A stretch of DNA of 16,253 nucleotides from Deltaproteobacteria bacterium (GTDB taxonomy: Bacteria; Myxococcota_A; UBA9160; PR03): contig JAGSPS010000029.1 of NCBI GenBank assembly GCA_018262315.1, positions 1 to 16,253 of the forward strand, read 5' to 3'. Below, piece after piece: positions 7,892 through 14,136 of this stretch. Position 1 is the first letter of the stretch. Every line of letters starts with the position of its first letter. The position numbers and the translations under genes are program-made. Below the pieces are notes generated by a model. That model was not told where the DNA came from. It did no database searches and saw only the letters and a list, made by a program, of their open reading frames with translations.

Positions 7892-8920
7892 TCAAGGACC
7901 GGAGGTGGCATTGCTCGCGAGCGCCGCGCGTGGGTCCGCCGTGTGCGCCGCCTCGCGAGCGGCACGCACGAAGGCGGGGAGGTCGTCGCCCAGGACTTCG
8001 AGGCGTTGCGCCCAGAGCGGGAGATCGCGCTCGTAGGCGCCGGCCAGCGCGAGGCAGGCATCCTGGAGTTGGATCCGGCTCGCCAGCTCCTCCGCAGCGC
8101 GGCTCGCGAGGGGCAAGGCGCGCAGTGCGGCGCGTGCGTCGCGCTCGAGCTGGTTGCGCGTCGCGCTGCGCGCGCCGTCGTCCGGTGCCGCGTACAGCTC
8201 GGCGATCCGCGCGCGCAGCGACGCGAGCACGCGCGCAACGGCGCGTTCGTCGGAGGCTCGCTCGCGCGCGCGGCGAGCCGCTAGCGTGTCGCCGCGCTCT
8301 GCGAAGAAGCGCACGGCGGCTTCCTGGCCGACGAAGCTGGCGACGCTCTCGTTGAAGTCGGCGTCGCTCGGGACGAACACGGTCGCGTGCACCAGCTCGT
8401 GCAGCAGCATCTCGACGAACGGCCCGCTTCCGCCCTGCAACATCGGCGCGAGTACCGGATCGTCGAACCAACCGAGTGTCGAGTAGGCCGGCACCGCTAC
8501 GAGACAGGTGTCGAGCCCGCGCGCACGCAGCTCCGCAGCTTCGCGCTCGGCGCGCGCAAGGTCGAAGAATCCCTTGTAGGGCTGGGTGCCGACCACGGGG
8601 AACCAGAAGCCGGCGGGTTCGATCTCGCCGGCGCGCGTCGCAATCACGGCGGTCACGACGCGATCGCCCGGCCACGCCGCATAGGCCCTATATTGCCCGC
8701 CCACACGGAGGTCGATGCGCTGCGCGTAGCTGCGCACGGCCTCGACGAGGGCGAGGCTCTCGCGCGCGGCGGGCGGCGTCGCGGTGTCGGCGAGCACCTG
8801 CTCGATCGGCTGGCGGGCGCGCAGGATGCGCAGCTGCCCTTTCGCGAGATGCGCGTAGTAGCAGCCGGGGAGGACGATGAGCGAGACGAGCAGCCCGAGC
8901 GCCTTCGCCTGTGTGCGCAT
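7892..8920 (-). CDS. COG4324-type predicted aminopeptidase, lipoprotein
   Basis: A 342-residue predicted zinc metallopeptidase. The ATG at 8920 gives a short basic N-terminus, a hydrophobic segment and the lipobox VLPGC with C20 as the lipidated residue, so it is likely anchored in the envelope. The catalytic motif HELVH is at 174-178 and FNES (E191) supplies a candidate third zinc ligand (gluzincin-like HExxH...E). Nearby segments such as GQYRAYAAWPGDRV, FWFPVVG and PYKGFFD fit the family known as predicted aminopeptidase (COG4324). The in-frame extension up to 9013 would place about 31 residues before the signal peptide and is rejected. Its 5' end overlaps prmA head-to-head by 44 bp. The substrate is unknown. 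Confidence 0.85.
   Translation of the reverse strand: MRTQAKALGLLVSLIVLPGCYYAHLAKGQLRILRARQPIEQVLADTATPPAARESLALVEAVRSYAQRIDLRVGGQYRAYAAWPGDRVVTAVIATRAGEIEPAGFWFPVVGTQPYKGFFDLARAEREAAELRARGLDTCLVAVPAYSTLGWFDDPVLAPMLQGGSGPFVEMLLHELVHATVFVPSDADFNESVASFVGQEAAVRFFAERGDTLAARRARERASDERAVARVLASLRARIAELYAAPDDGARSATRNQLERDARAALRALPLASRAAEELASRIQLQDACLALAGAYERDLPLWAQRLEVLGDDLPAFVRAAREAAHTADPRAALASNATSGP
8867..8876 (+). promoter_or_regulatory. Strong Shine-Dalgarno of prmA
   Basis: GGGGAGGA (8867-8874, core GGAGG at 8869-8873) lies just before the prmA ATG at 8877 and fixes that start. It is embedded in the antisense strand of the lipobox codons of the divergent metallopeptidase gene. The spacing of the core to ATG is short (3 nt). 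Confidence 0.75.
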
Positions 8921-9758
8921 CGAGACGACGCGCGGGCGCGCCGAGGCGATCGCCGCCGAGGTCTTCGCGGCGGGCGCGAGCGGGCTGGAGGAGCGCGAGA
9001 ACGGCAATCGCATCGTGCTCCTCGTCTACGCGCCCGCGGCTCGCGCCGAGGCGGTGCGGGCCGCTGCACTCGCGGTCGCGGGCGGCGCGACGGTGGCGGC
9101 GGCCGAGCCGGTCGTCGCTCGCAACTGGCCGGAAACCTGGAAGGAAGGGCTCGCGCCGATCGTGATCTCGTCGCGCCTCGTGGTGCGACCGCCGTTCGCG
9201 GCGCACGCGCTGGCGAACGGCCAGCGTGAAGTGGTGATCGAGCCGCGCCAGGCCTTCGGCACCGGCGCCCACGGATCGACCGCGCTGGCGCTTGCGCTGC
9301 TCGATGCGCACCTCGCGACGGCGCGGGCCGCACGCGTTCTCGACGTCGGTTCGGGCAGCGGCGTGCTCGCGATCGCGGCGCTGCAGCTCGGCGCGGCGCG
9401 CGCGACCGCCTGCGACCTCGATCCGATCGCGGCGCGCGAGACCCGTGAGAACGCCGCGCGCAACGGCGTCGCGGCGCGGCTCGCGGTGTTCGCGGGCTCG
9501 CTCGATGCGCTCGGCCCGCACGCGGGACGCTTCGAAGTGGTGGTCGCGAACGTGATCACGAGCGAGCTGTGGCCCATGCTCGGTGAGCTGGTGCAGCGCG
9601 TGGCACCGAACGGAGTCGCGGTGTTCTCTGGATTGCTCGGCGCCGAGCGCGAAGCGGTCGGGGCGGCGCTCGCGCGCCACGCGCTGCGCGTGGTGGACGA
9701 ACGTCGCGAACGGGACGCGCGCGGCGACGAGTGGTTGGCGCTCATCGCGACGCGCTGA
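8877..9758 (+). CDS. prmA: Ribosomal protein L11 methyltransferase
   Basis: PrmA trimethylates ribosomal protein L11 using SAM. The 293-residue product has an N-terminal substrate-recognition part (about 1-100) that includes NWPETWKEGLAPIVI at 83-97. The conserved AFGTGAHGST is at 126-135, SAM motif I VLDVGSGSG at 154-162, and ACDLDPIAARETRENAARN follows. The substrate-loop position reads VVANVITSEL, close to the usual VVANI. The ATG at 8877 has a GGAGG upstream. The gene is monocistronic: it is divergent from and overlapping the metallopeptidase on one side, and convergent with the sugar reductase on the other, with a 17-bp tail-to-tail overlap (9742-9758). Confidence 0.93.
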   Translation: MSETSSPSAFACVRIETTRGRAEAIAAEVFAAGASGLEERENGNRIVLLVYAPAARAEAVRAAALAVAGGATVAAAEPVVARNWPETWKEGLAPIVISSRLVVRPPFAAHALANGQREVVIEPRQAFGTGAHGSTALALALLDAHLATARAARVLDVGSGSGVLAIAALQLGAARATACDLDPIAARETRENAARNGVAARLAVFAGSLDALGPHAGRFEVVVANVITSELWPMLGELVQRVAPNGVAVFSGLLGAEREAVGAALARHALRVVDERRERDARGDEWLALIATR

Positions 9759-10638
9759 GGCGCGCGAGCCACGCGTCGAACAAGCGCGCCAAGGTGTCTT
9801 CGAGCGGGATCTGCGGCGCCCAACCCGTGGCGTTTCGCAGCCGTGCAGCGTCGCCGACCGAAGCGCGAGCGGGCCGATAGCGCGCGAGGTCGACCTCGAT
9901 CGTGGGGCGCAGCCCGGCGCGTGCGACCAACAGCTCGAGCACTCTCGCGATCTGGATTGGGACGCCGCTCGCGACGTTGTAGGCGCCGCGCGGAACGCTC
10001 GGATCGAGGAGTCGCAGATAGGCGTCGATCACATCGGCGACGTCGAGGAAGTCGCGCACGGCTTCGAGATTGCCGACGCGCATCAGCGGCGCGCGGCGCC
10101 CGAGCACCATCTCGGCGAGCTGGCGCGCGAAGCTCGATGCGACGTAGGTGTCGCTCTGGCCCGGCCCGGTGTGGTTCCATGGGCGCACGCGCACCACGTC
10201 GAGCCCGCTTTCCGCGAACGCCGCGCCGAGGCGATCGGCCGCCGCCTTGGTGCGCGCGTAGGGCGAGCGCGGCACCAGCGGCGCGTCCTCGCCGATCGGA
10301 TCGGCGGTCGGCGCGCCGCCGTAGATCTCACCCGAGGAAACCAGCAGAACGCGTGCATGCGGCGCGTGACGCGCAACGGCGCGCAGCACGTGGAGCGTGC
10401 CGAGGTAGTTGACGCGCACGACGGCCTCGGGATCGTCGAATGAGGTAGCCACCGACGCGAGCGCCGCGAGGTGCACGACGGCGTCGGGACGCGCGCCCGC
10501 GATCGCCGCGTCGACGGCAGCGGCCTCGCGCACCTCGACTTCGCGGTCGGCGGCCGTCACGTCGTATCCATCGCGCGCGAGGCGCGGCAGCAGCCACGCA
10601 CCGACGAAGCCACGCGCACCGGACACCCACACCCGCAC
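9742..10638 (-). CDS. NAD(P)-dependent epimerase/dehydratase, GDP-6-deoxy-D-mannose reductase type
   Basis: A 298-residue extended short-chain dehydrogenase acting on a nucleotide sugar. The Rossmann motif GARGFVG is at 7-13, HLAA at 56-59, the catalytic-site SSGEIYG at 101-107, Y127 and K131 (YxxxK), and RDFLDV at 195-200. The segment RPWNHTGPGQ at 152-161 is the hallmark of GDP-4-keto-6-deoxymannose reductase (Rmd), which makes GDP-D-rhamnose for O-antigen or glycans. A 4,6-dehydratase partner (gmd) is not in the window, so the exact sugar is inferred; other UDP/dTDP-sugar epimerases remain possible. It starts at a GTG with no clear Shine-Dalgarno. Other GTG codons follow immediately (10632 and beyond), so the start is good to within a few residues. 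Confidence 0.8.
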   Translation of the reverse strand: MRVWVSGARGFVGAWLLPRLARDGYDVTAADREVEVREAAAVDAAIAGARPDAVVHLAALASVATSFDDPEAVVRVNYLGTLHVLRAVARHAPHARVLLVSSGEIYGGAPTADPIGEDAPLVPRSPYARTKAAADRLGAAFAESGLDVVRVRPWNHTGPGQSDTYVASSFARQLAEMVLGRRAPLMRVGNLEAVRDFLDVADVIDAYLRLLDPSVPRGAYNVASGVPIQIARVLELLVARAGLRPTIEVDLARYRPARASVGDAARLRNATGWAPQIPLEDTLARLFDAWLARLSASR

Positions 10639-10687
10639 GGCGCGCAGGCTGCCAGAGCCGGAGGCGCTGTGCTACACGGCCGGCGTC
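10639..10687. other. 49-bp divergent gap
   Basis: This short gap separates the minus-strand sugar reductase from the plus-strand HAD phosphatase. It must hold or overlap both promoters. A GGAGG at 10660-10664 is too far (23 nt) from the chosen TTG to act as its Shine-Dalgarno. No clear promoter motif is visible. Confidence 0.35.
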
Positions 10688-11407
10688 TTGCGAAGCGATT
10701 CCACCGCGGCCGTGCTCTTCGATCTGGGTGGCGTTCTCGTGCACCTCGATTACGCCGCGATCGCCGCGGAGGCCGGCGCCCTCGGCGTGGCGCTCGATGC
10801 GGCCTCGTTGCCGCGCGCCGAAGGCCGGGCGCGCCGCGCGATCGACGCACGCGCTGGGGCTCTCGGCTGCGTGCCCGGCACCGACGCGACGCGCGTTCCC
10901 AGCTACTTCGAGGATCTGCTCGAGGGCGCGGGCGTGAGCGGAGCTGCTCGCGACGCGCTGGTCGCGCGACTCGAGGCACACCACCGCGACCGCAATCTCT
11001 GGCGCGTGCCGTTTGCCTGTGCGCGCGCGACGCTCGAGTGCCTGCACGGCGCGGGGATGCGCCTCGGCGTCGTCTCCAACGCGGACGGACGCGCGGCGGC
11101 CATCTTGCGCGCAACGGGCCTCGCGGCGTGGCTCGACGTGATCGTGGACTCGCACTTCGAAGGGGTCGAGAAGCCCGACGCAGAAATCTTCCGCCGCGCG
11201 CTCGAGCGGCTCGATGTCGCTGCCGACGCCGCGCTCTTCGTCGGCGACATCGTATCGATCGACGTGGTGGGCGCGCGCAATGCGGGTCTGCGGCCGGTGC
11301 TGCTCGATGCCGCCGGCGCCTACGAAGACGCCGACTGCGCCCGCATCGCGCGTCCGGGCGAGCTGCTCGGTTTGCTCGGCCTCGGCAGTGTCGGAGAAGT
11401 TGCGTGA
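10688..11407 (+). CDS. HAD-superfamily hydrolase (HAD-IA type phosphatase)
   Basis: A 239-residue haloacid-dehalogenase-type phosphatase. Motif I is FDLGGVLV with the nucleophile at D12. The usual second Asp of DxD is Gly here, as in YihX-type phosphatases (FDLGNV). Motif II is VVSN (S130), motif III is GVEKPDAEIF (K162), and motif IV is GDIVSID (D187, D192), with a helical cap between about 20 and 100. The substrate is unknown; HAD-IA proteins include sugar-phosphate, phosphoglycolate and nucleotide phosphatases. The TTG at 10688 is the best in-frame start, but a GTG at 10712 would leave only four residues before the nucleophile and is less likely. The stop overlaps the GTG of the kinase-deaminase gene in a GTGA, so the two are co-translated, hinting at a nucleotide substrate (inference). 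Confidence 0.82.
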   Translation: MRSDSTAAVLFDLGGVLVHLDYAAIAAEAGALGVALDAASLPRAEGRARRAIDARAGALGCVPGTDATRVPSYFEDLLEGAGVSGAARDALVARLEAHHRDRNLWRVPFACARATLECLHGAGMRLGVVSNADGRAAAILRATGLAAWLDVIVDSHFEGVEKPDAEIFRRALERLDVAADAALFVGDIVSIDVVGARNAGLRPVLLDAAGAYEDADCARIARPGELLGLLGLGSVGEVA

Positions 11408-12411
11408 TCCTCGGCGTCTCGGGTCCCTACGGCGCGGGCAAGGGTGAGGTCGTCGCGTACCTGCGCGCCCGCTCGTTCTACCCGCTGTCTCTTTCCGACG
11501 TGCTGCGCGACGAACTGCGCGCGCGCGGCGAGCAGGAGACACGCGAACGCATGATCGCCACGGGCAACGAGCTGCGCGCGCGACACGGGCCCGCGGTGCT
11601 CGCCGAGCGGCTCTGTGCGCGGCTGCTCCCGGATCGCAACTACGTGATCGACTCGATCCGCCATCCCGCCGAAGTCGCCGCGCTGCGCGCGCAGGGTCGC
11701 GGCTTCCGCCTGCTGTGGGTCGACGCCGATCCCGCTGTGCGGATCGAGCGGCTGCGCTCGCGCAACCGGCCGGGCGACCCCGCGTCGCTCGCGACGCTGC
11801 TCGAACAGGAAGGCCGCGAGCGGAGCGGCGGCGGCGAATCGGCGCAGCAGCTCGACGCCGTCGCGGCGCTCGCCGACTTCCGCGTGCGCAACGAAGCGTC
11901 GCTGCCGGCGCTGCACGCCGCCGTGCAGGGAGTGCTCGAAGCCTGCGTGGGTTTCGAGCGGCCGAGCTGGGACGCGTACTTTCTCGACGTCGCAAAGGTG
12001 GTGGCGTCGCGCAGCAATTGCGTGAAGCGTCACGTCGGAGCGGTGATCCAGCGCGATCGGCGCATCATCTCGACCGGCTACAACGGAACGCCGCGCGGCA
12101 CCCGTAACTGCAACGAAGGCGGTTGCCCGCGCTGCAACTCCTTTGCCGAGTCGGGCACACGCCTCGACGAGTGTCTCTGCTCGCACGGCGAAGAGAACGC
12201 CATCACGCAAGCGGCCTACCACGGCGTCTCGGTGCGCGGCGCGACGATCTACACCACGTTCTTCCCGTGCCTCTTCTGCACCAAACTGATCATCAACGCC
12301 GGGATTACCGAGGTCGTCTACAACGCCTCCTACGCGCTCGACGACGTCGCCCGCCGCCTCCTCGAAGAAGCCAGCGTCCGCGTCCGCCATGTCGAGCTAC
12401 CCAGCCAGTAG
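11404..12411 (+). CDS. P-loop kinase-like domain fused to deoxycytidylate deaminase
   Basis: A 335-residue two-domain protein. Residues 1-180 resemble the dephospho-CoA kinase/UPF0200-type P-loop NMP kinases: Walker A GPYGAGKGE at 7-15 (K13), SLSDVLRDELRARG at 29-42, and DSIRHPAEV at 83-91. Residues about 186-335 are a zinc-dependent dCMP deaminase (dCMP to dUMP): RPSWDAYFLDVAKVVASRSNC, GYNGTPRG at 225-232, a Cys-rich zinc region (C236, C241, C244, C257, C259), the catalytic HGE at 261-263 (usually HAE) and PCLFC at 288-292. This order and size match fungal DCD1 (about 310 residues), which has a degenerate P-loop; the anti-phage deaminase AvcD has the same two domain types but is longer. GTG start, 4-base overlap with the HAD phosphatase. 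It could be housekeeping dUMP supply or phage-induced nucleotide depletion; the sequence does not decide. Confidence 0.9.
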   Translation: MILGVSGPYGAGKGEVVAYLRARSFYPLSLSDVLRDELRARGEQETRERMIATGNELRARHGPAVLAERLCARLLPDRNYVIDSIRHPAEVAALRAQGRGFRLLWVDADPAVRIERLRSRNRPGDPASLATLLEQEGRERSGGGESAQQLDAVAALADFRVRNEASLPALHAAVQGVLEACVGFERPSWDAYFLDVAKVVASRSNCVKRHVGAVIQRDRRIISTGYNGTPRGTRNCNEGGCPRCNSFAESGTRLDECLCSHGEENAITQAAYHGVSVRGATIYTTFFPCLFCTKLIINAGITEVVYNASYALDDVARRLLEEASVRVRHVELPSQ

Positions 12412-12412
12412 T

Positions 12413-12536
12413 GGAGCCGGGCGTCAAGTTATTCGGGCGTCAAGTTATCGCGTGATCTCGCTCGTATGGCGCGGCCGCCAGCCGAGATCGGCGTGTCGCA
12501 ATAACTTGACGAGCCGATAACTTGACGCCCGGCTCC
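12413..12536. repeat. 124-bp compound palindrome with four GTCAAGTTAT copies
   Basis: Outer arms 12413-12432 and 12517-12536 are perfect inverted repeats of 20 bp (the 19-base core is GAGCCGGGCGTCAAGTTAT). Inner arms CGTCAAGTTAT pair 12438-12448 with 12501-12511. The centre folds again: 12454-12460 with 12483-12489 (GATCTCG/CGAGATC), and 12467-12471 with 12476-12480 (TGGCG/CGCCA) around a CGGC loop. Each arm carries its motif twice at a 16-bp period. The element fills the 127-bp space between two convergent stops (12411, 12539). It could be a bidirectional terminator, but it lacks a U-tract and is far larger than needed. A BIME/MITE-like non-autonomous element or a protein-binding array are alternatives. 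Feet with GGAG (12413-12416 and its complement 12533-12536) recall the tetranucleotides flanking REP hairpins; no transposase is nearby. Confidence 0.85.
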
Positions 12537-12538
12537 TG

Positions 12539-13651
12539 CTAGGGGGCGCCGGTGAAGAGGCCGGTGAAGCCGGAGGGGTGGTAGTCGCCGATCACGAGCT
12601 GTTCGAGGACGCCGATTCCCTCGCGCTTTCCCCAGCGCGCGCGCACGAGTTGCTGGACGTGGATGAAGCGGGGGTCGAGGGGATTGCAGTCGGCGAGCTT
12701 CCAGCTCTCGAAGCCGACGGCCTCGGGACCTTTCCACACCGCGTGACCCCACTCGGGGTGCAGGTAGCCGATTCCGCACATCTGGAAGGTCGTGAGCGGC
12801 TCCAACTTGATTTCGTGTCGAGTGCCGTCGTGGCCGACGAGCGCGATCCGTGCGCGCGCAGCGCGGCGCGTGCCGGATTGCCACTCGATGTGATGTTCGA
12901 CGGCGCGCATCGACTCGACGCCCGCAGTGTCCACCGCCGACGCGCGGGCGTCGCGAAGCAGCGGAACCACGACGCCGTTGTCGTGCCAGCGGTGCCCGCT
13001 GGCATCCTCGTTGACGTCGAAGTGCGTGCACACGTCGTCGAATTGCAGCGGAGCCCAGAGCCAGAAGAACTGGGGCGCGGTGAGCATCGGGCCGGGCGCT
13101 CGCTCGCCGATCGAGCGAATGCCCCACGAGCGATCCCGGCAGCCCAGCACCGCGGCGGGCGCCACCGCGATCGCTTCGCCCGCCGCGCGCAGCGATCCCT
13201 CCCAGCTGCCGAACTGGGTGAAGCGCGTCGAGTCCATCAGCAGGCGGCCCTGCTCGCGGCGCACGAAGCGCGGCTCTTCGACCGCGACGCTGCGCGCGCG
13301 GAAGCGCAGATCGGCTTCGATGCCCCATTCGTTGGAATCCACGCTCAGACGCAGCGTGCGCATCGGCTCCTCGATCGCGACGGCGATCGGGCCCACGCGC
13401 AACTCGCCGAGCGCGTCGCCCTGGCGCGATGCGTGGAGCGAGTGCTGGTGGCCGTTGCGCACCACGCTGAACGACGCGTCGACGATCGCGCGATTGCGGT
13501 AGACACCGAGCGCGGCGGCGAAGAAAATCGAGCCGTCACGCGCGTAGCCGTTGAAGAAGAAGCGGTCGTAGAAGTTGCGATCGCCGGTGGCGGGATGCGC
13601 GAGCGGCTCGGTGGTCTGGTGGATCGGATGGTCGTCGAGCGGATGCAACAA
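12539..13651 (-). CDS. Conserved protein of DUF7064/DUF7065 type
   Basis: A 370-residue soluble protein without signal peptide or membrane helix and with no recognised catalytic motif. Distinct conserved-looking segments are LHPLDDHPIHQT (2-13), NFYDRFFFNG (26-35), GCRDRSWGIRSIG (170-182) and PQFFWLWAPLQFDD (193-206), which recall the family now split as DUF7064/DUF7065, a beta-rich protein often met near APH-type phosphotransferases and acyl-CoA enzymes. This assignment is from memory of the family pattern and is moderate. The start is TTG 13651 (or TTG 13648), 3 bp after the stop of the upstream gene; the in-frame TGA at 13655-13657 excludes anything longer. It is last in the coaE run, and its TAG sits at the foot of the palindrome. 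Confidence 0.7.
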   Translation of the reverse strand: MLHPLDDHPIHQTTEPLAHPATGDRNFYDRFFFNGYARDGSIFFAAALGVYRNRAIVDASFSVVRNGHQHSLHASRQGDALGELRVGPIAVAIEEPMRTLRLSVDSNEWGIEADLRFRARSVAVEEPRFVRREQGRLLMDSTRFTQFGSWEGSLRAAGEAIAVAPAAVLGCRDRSWGIRSIGERAPGPMLTAPQFFWLWAPLQFDDVCTHFDVNEDASGHRWHDNGVVVPLLRDARASAVDTAGVESMRAVEHHIEWQSGTRRAARARIALVGHDGTRHEIKLEPLTTFQMCGIGYLHPEWGHAVWKGPEAVGFESWKLADCNPLDPRFIHVQQLVRARWGKREGIGVLEQLVIGDYHPSGFTGLFTGAP

Positions 13652-13654
13652 GGT

Positions 13655-14122
13655 TCAACCTCGCGAGATTTCTTCGAGCAGTGACGGTTGCAGGCGACTC
13701 ACATCGCGCACGGCCTGCGCGGCGAGGTGGCCGCCGAGAATCGGCCGCAGCGCATCGGCGCTTTCGGCCGGAAGCGTGTCGAGTCGCGCGAAGGCATCGA
13801 CGAGCGCGGCGCGCATCGCCTGGGTGCGCGCGTCTCCCGGTTCCGCAGGCGCCGCCGCGAGCTGGCGCTCGATCTCGGCTGCGAGCGTCGCTTCGCCCGC
13901 GTCGCGCAGCCGCCCCGCGAGCGTGCCGAGCGCATTGGCTGCAGAGCGCGCTTCTTCTTCCAGCGCTGCGACGGCCGGCTCGATGCGTCCGCCGAGATTG
14001 CGCAGCACGTCGATCGCGGCCCAGAGCTGTCCGCGCGCCGGGCGCGACTCGAGGTGGGGCAACACCTGATCGTGCAGGCTCCGAACCACGCCTTCGAGCA
14101 GCGTTTGGGGCGAGACGCGCAT
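13655..14122 (-). CDS. Small helical protein, DUF6285-like
   Basis: A 155-residue, Ala/Leu/Arg-rich, all-helical protein. The N-terminal pattern QTLLEGVVRSLHDQVLPHLESRPARGQLWAAIDVL (about residues 6-40) resembles DUF6285 proteins, which lie beside APH-family phosphotransferases in actinobacteria and others. The function is unknown. Two starts compete: ATG 14122 with a strong GGAGG (14128-14132) five bases upstream, and ATG 14140, which overlaps the phosphotransferase stop as ATGA. I chose 14122 for its ribosome-binding site; the longer form would add MRSEED. The gene lies between the phosphotransferase and the DUF7064-type gene and is probably co-expressed with both; as a small helical partner it may stabilise or regulate the phosphotransferase (inference). 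Confidence 0.7.
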   Translation of the reverse strand: MRVSPQTLLEGVVRSLHDQVLPHLESRPARGQLWAAIDVLRNLGGRIEPAVAALEEEARSAANALGTLAGRLRDAGEATLAAEIERQLAAAPAEPGDARTQAMRAALVDAFARLDTLPAESADALRPILGGHLAAQAVRDVSRLQPSLLEEISRG

Positions 14123-14127
14123 GTCTT

Positions 14128-14132
14128 CCTCC
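14128..14132 (-). promoter_or_regulatory. Shine-Dalgarno GGAGG deciding the start at 14122
   Basis: On the minus strand GGAGG is followed by AAGAC and then ATG (14122). The spacing of 5 nt is good, and this is one of the few strong ribosome-binding sites in the window. It lies just outside the end of the upstream phosphotransferase gene (stop at 14137-14139), in the 14-base gap before the ATG. Confidence 0.65.
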
Positions 14133-14136
14133 GATC

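Noticed and set aside
10328..11995. Long minus-strand open frame of 555 codons across the reductase, HAD and kinase-deaminase genes
   Set aside because: It is antisense or out-of-frame to three convincing genes and has an arginine-rich, low-complexity translation.
11404..12411. Calling this gene avcD and the locus an AvcID defence system
   Set aside because: The fusion is shorter than AvcD, shows closer signature similarity to DCD1, and has no space for an AvcI-type antitoxin RNA since it overlaps the upstream gene; kept as a finding rather than a name.
12413..12536. CRISPR-like repeats
   Set aside because: The repeated decamer is in inverted pairs within a single palindrome with no regular unique spacers and no cas gene nearby.
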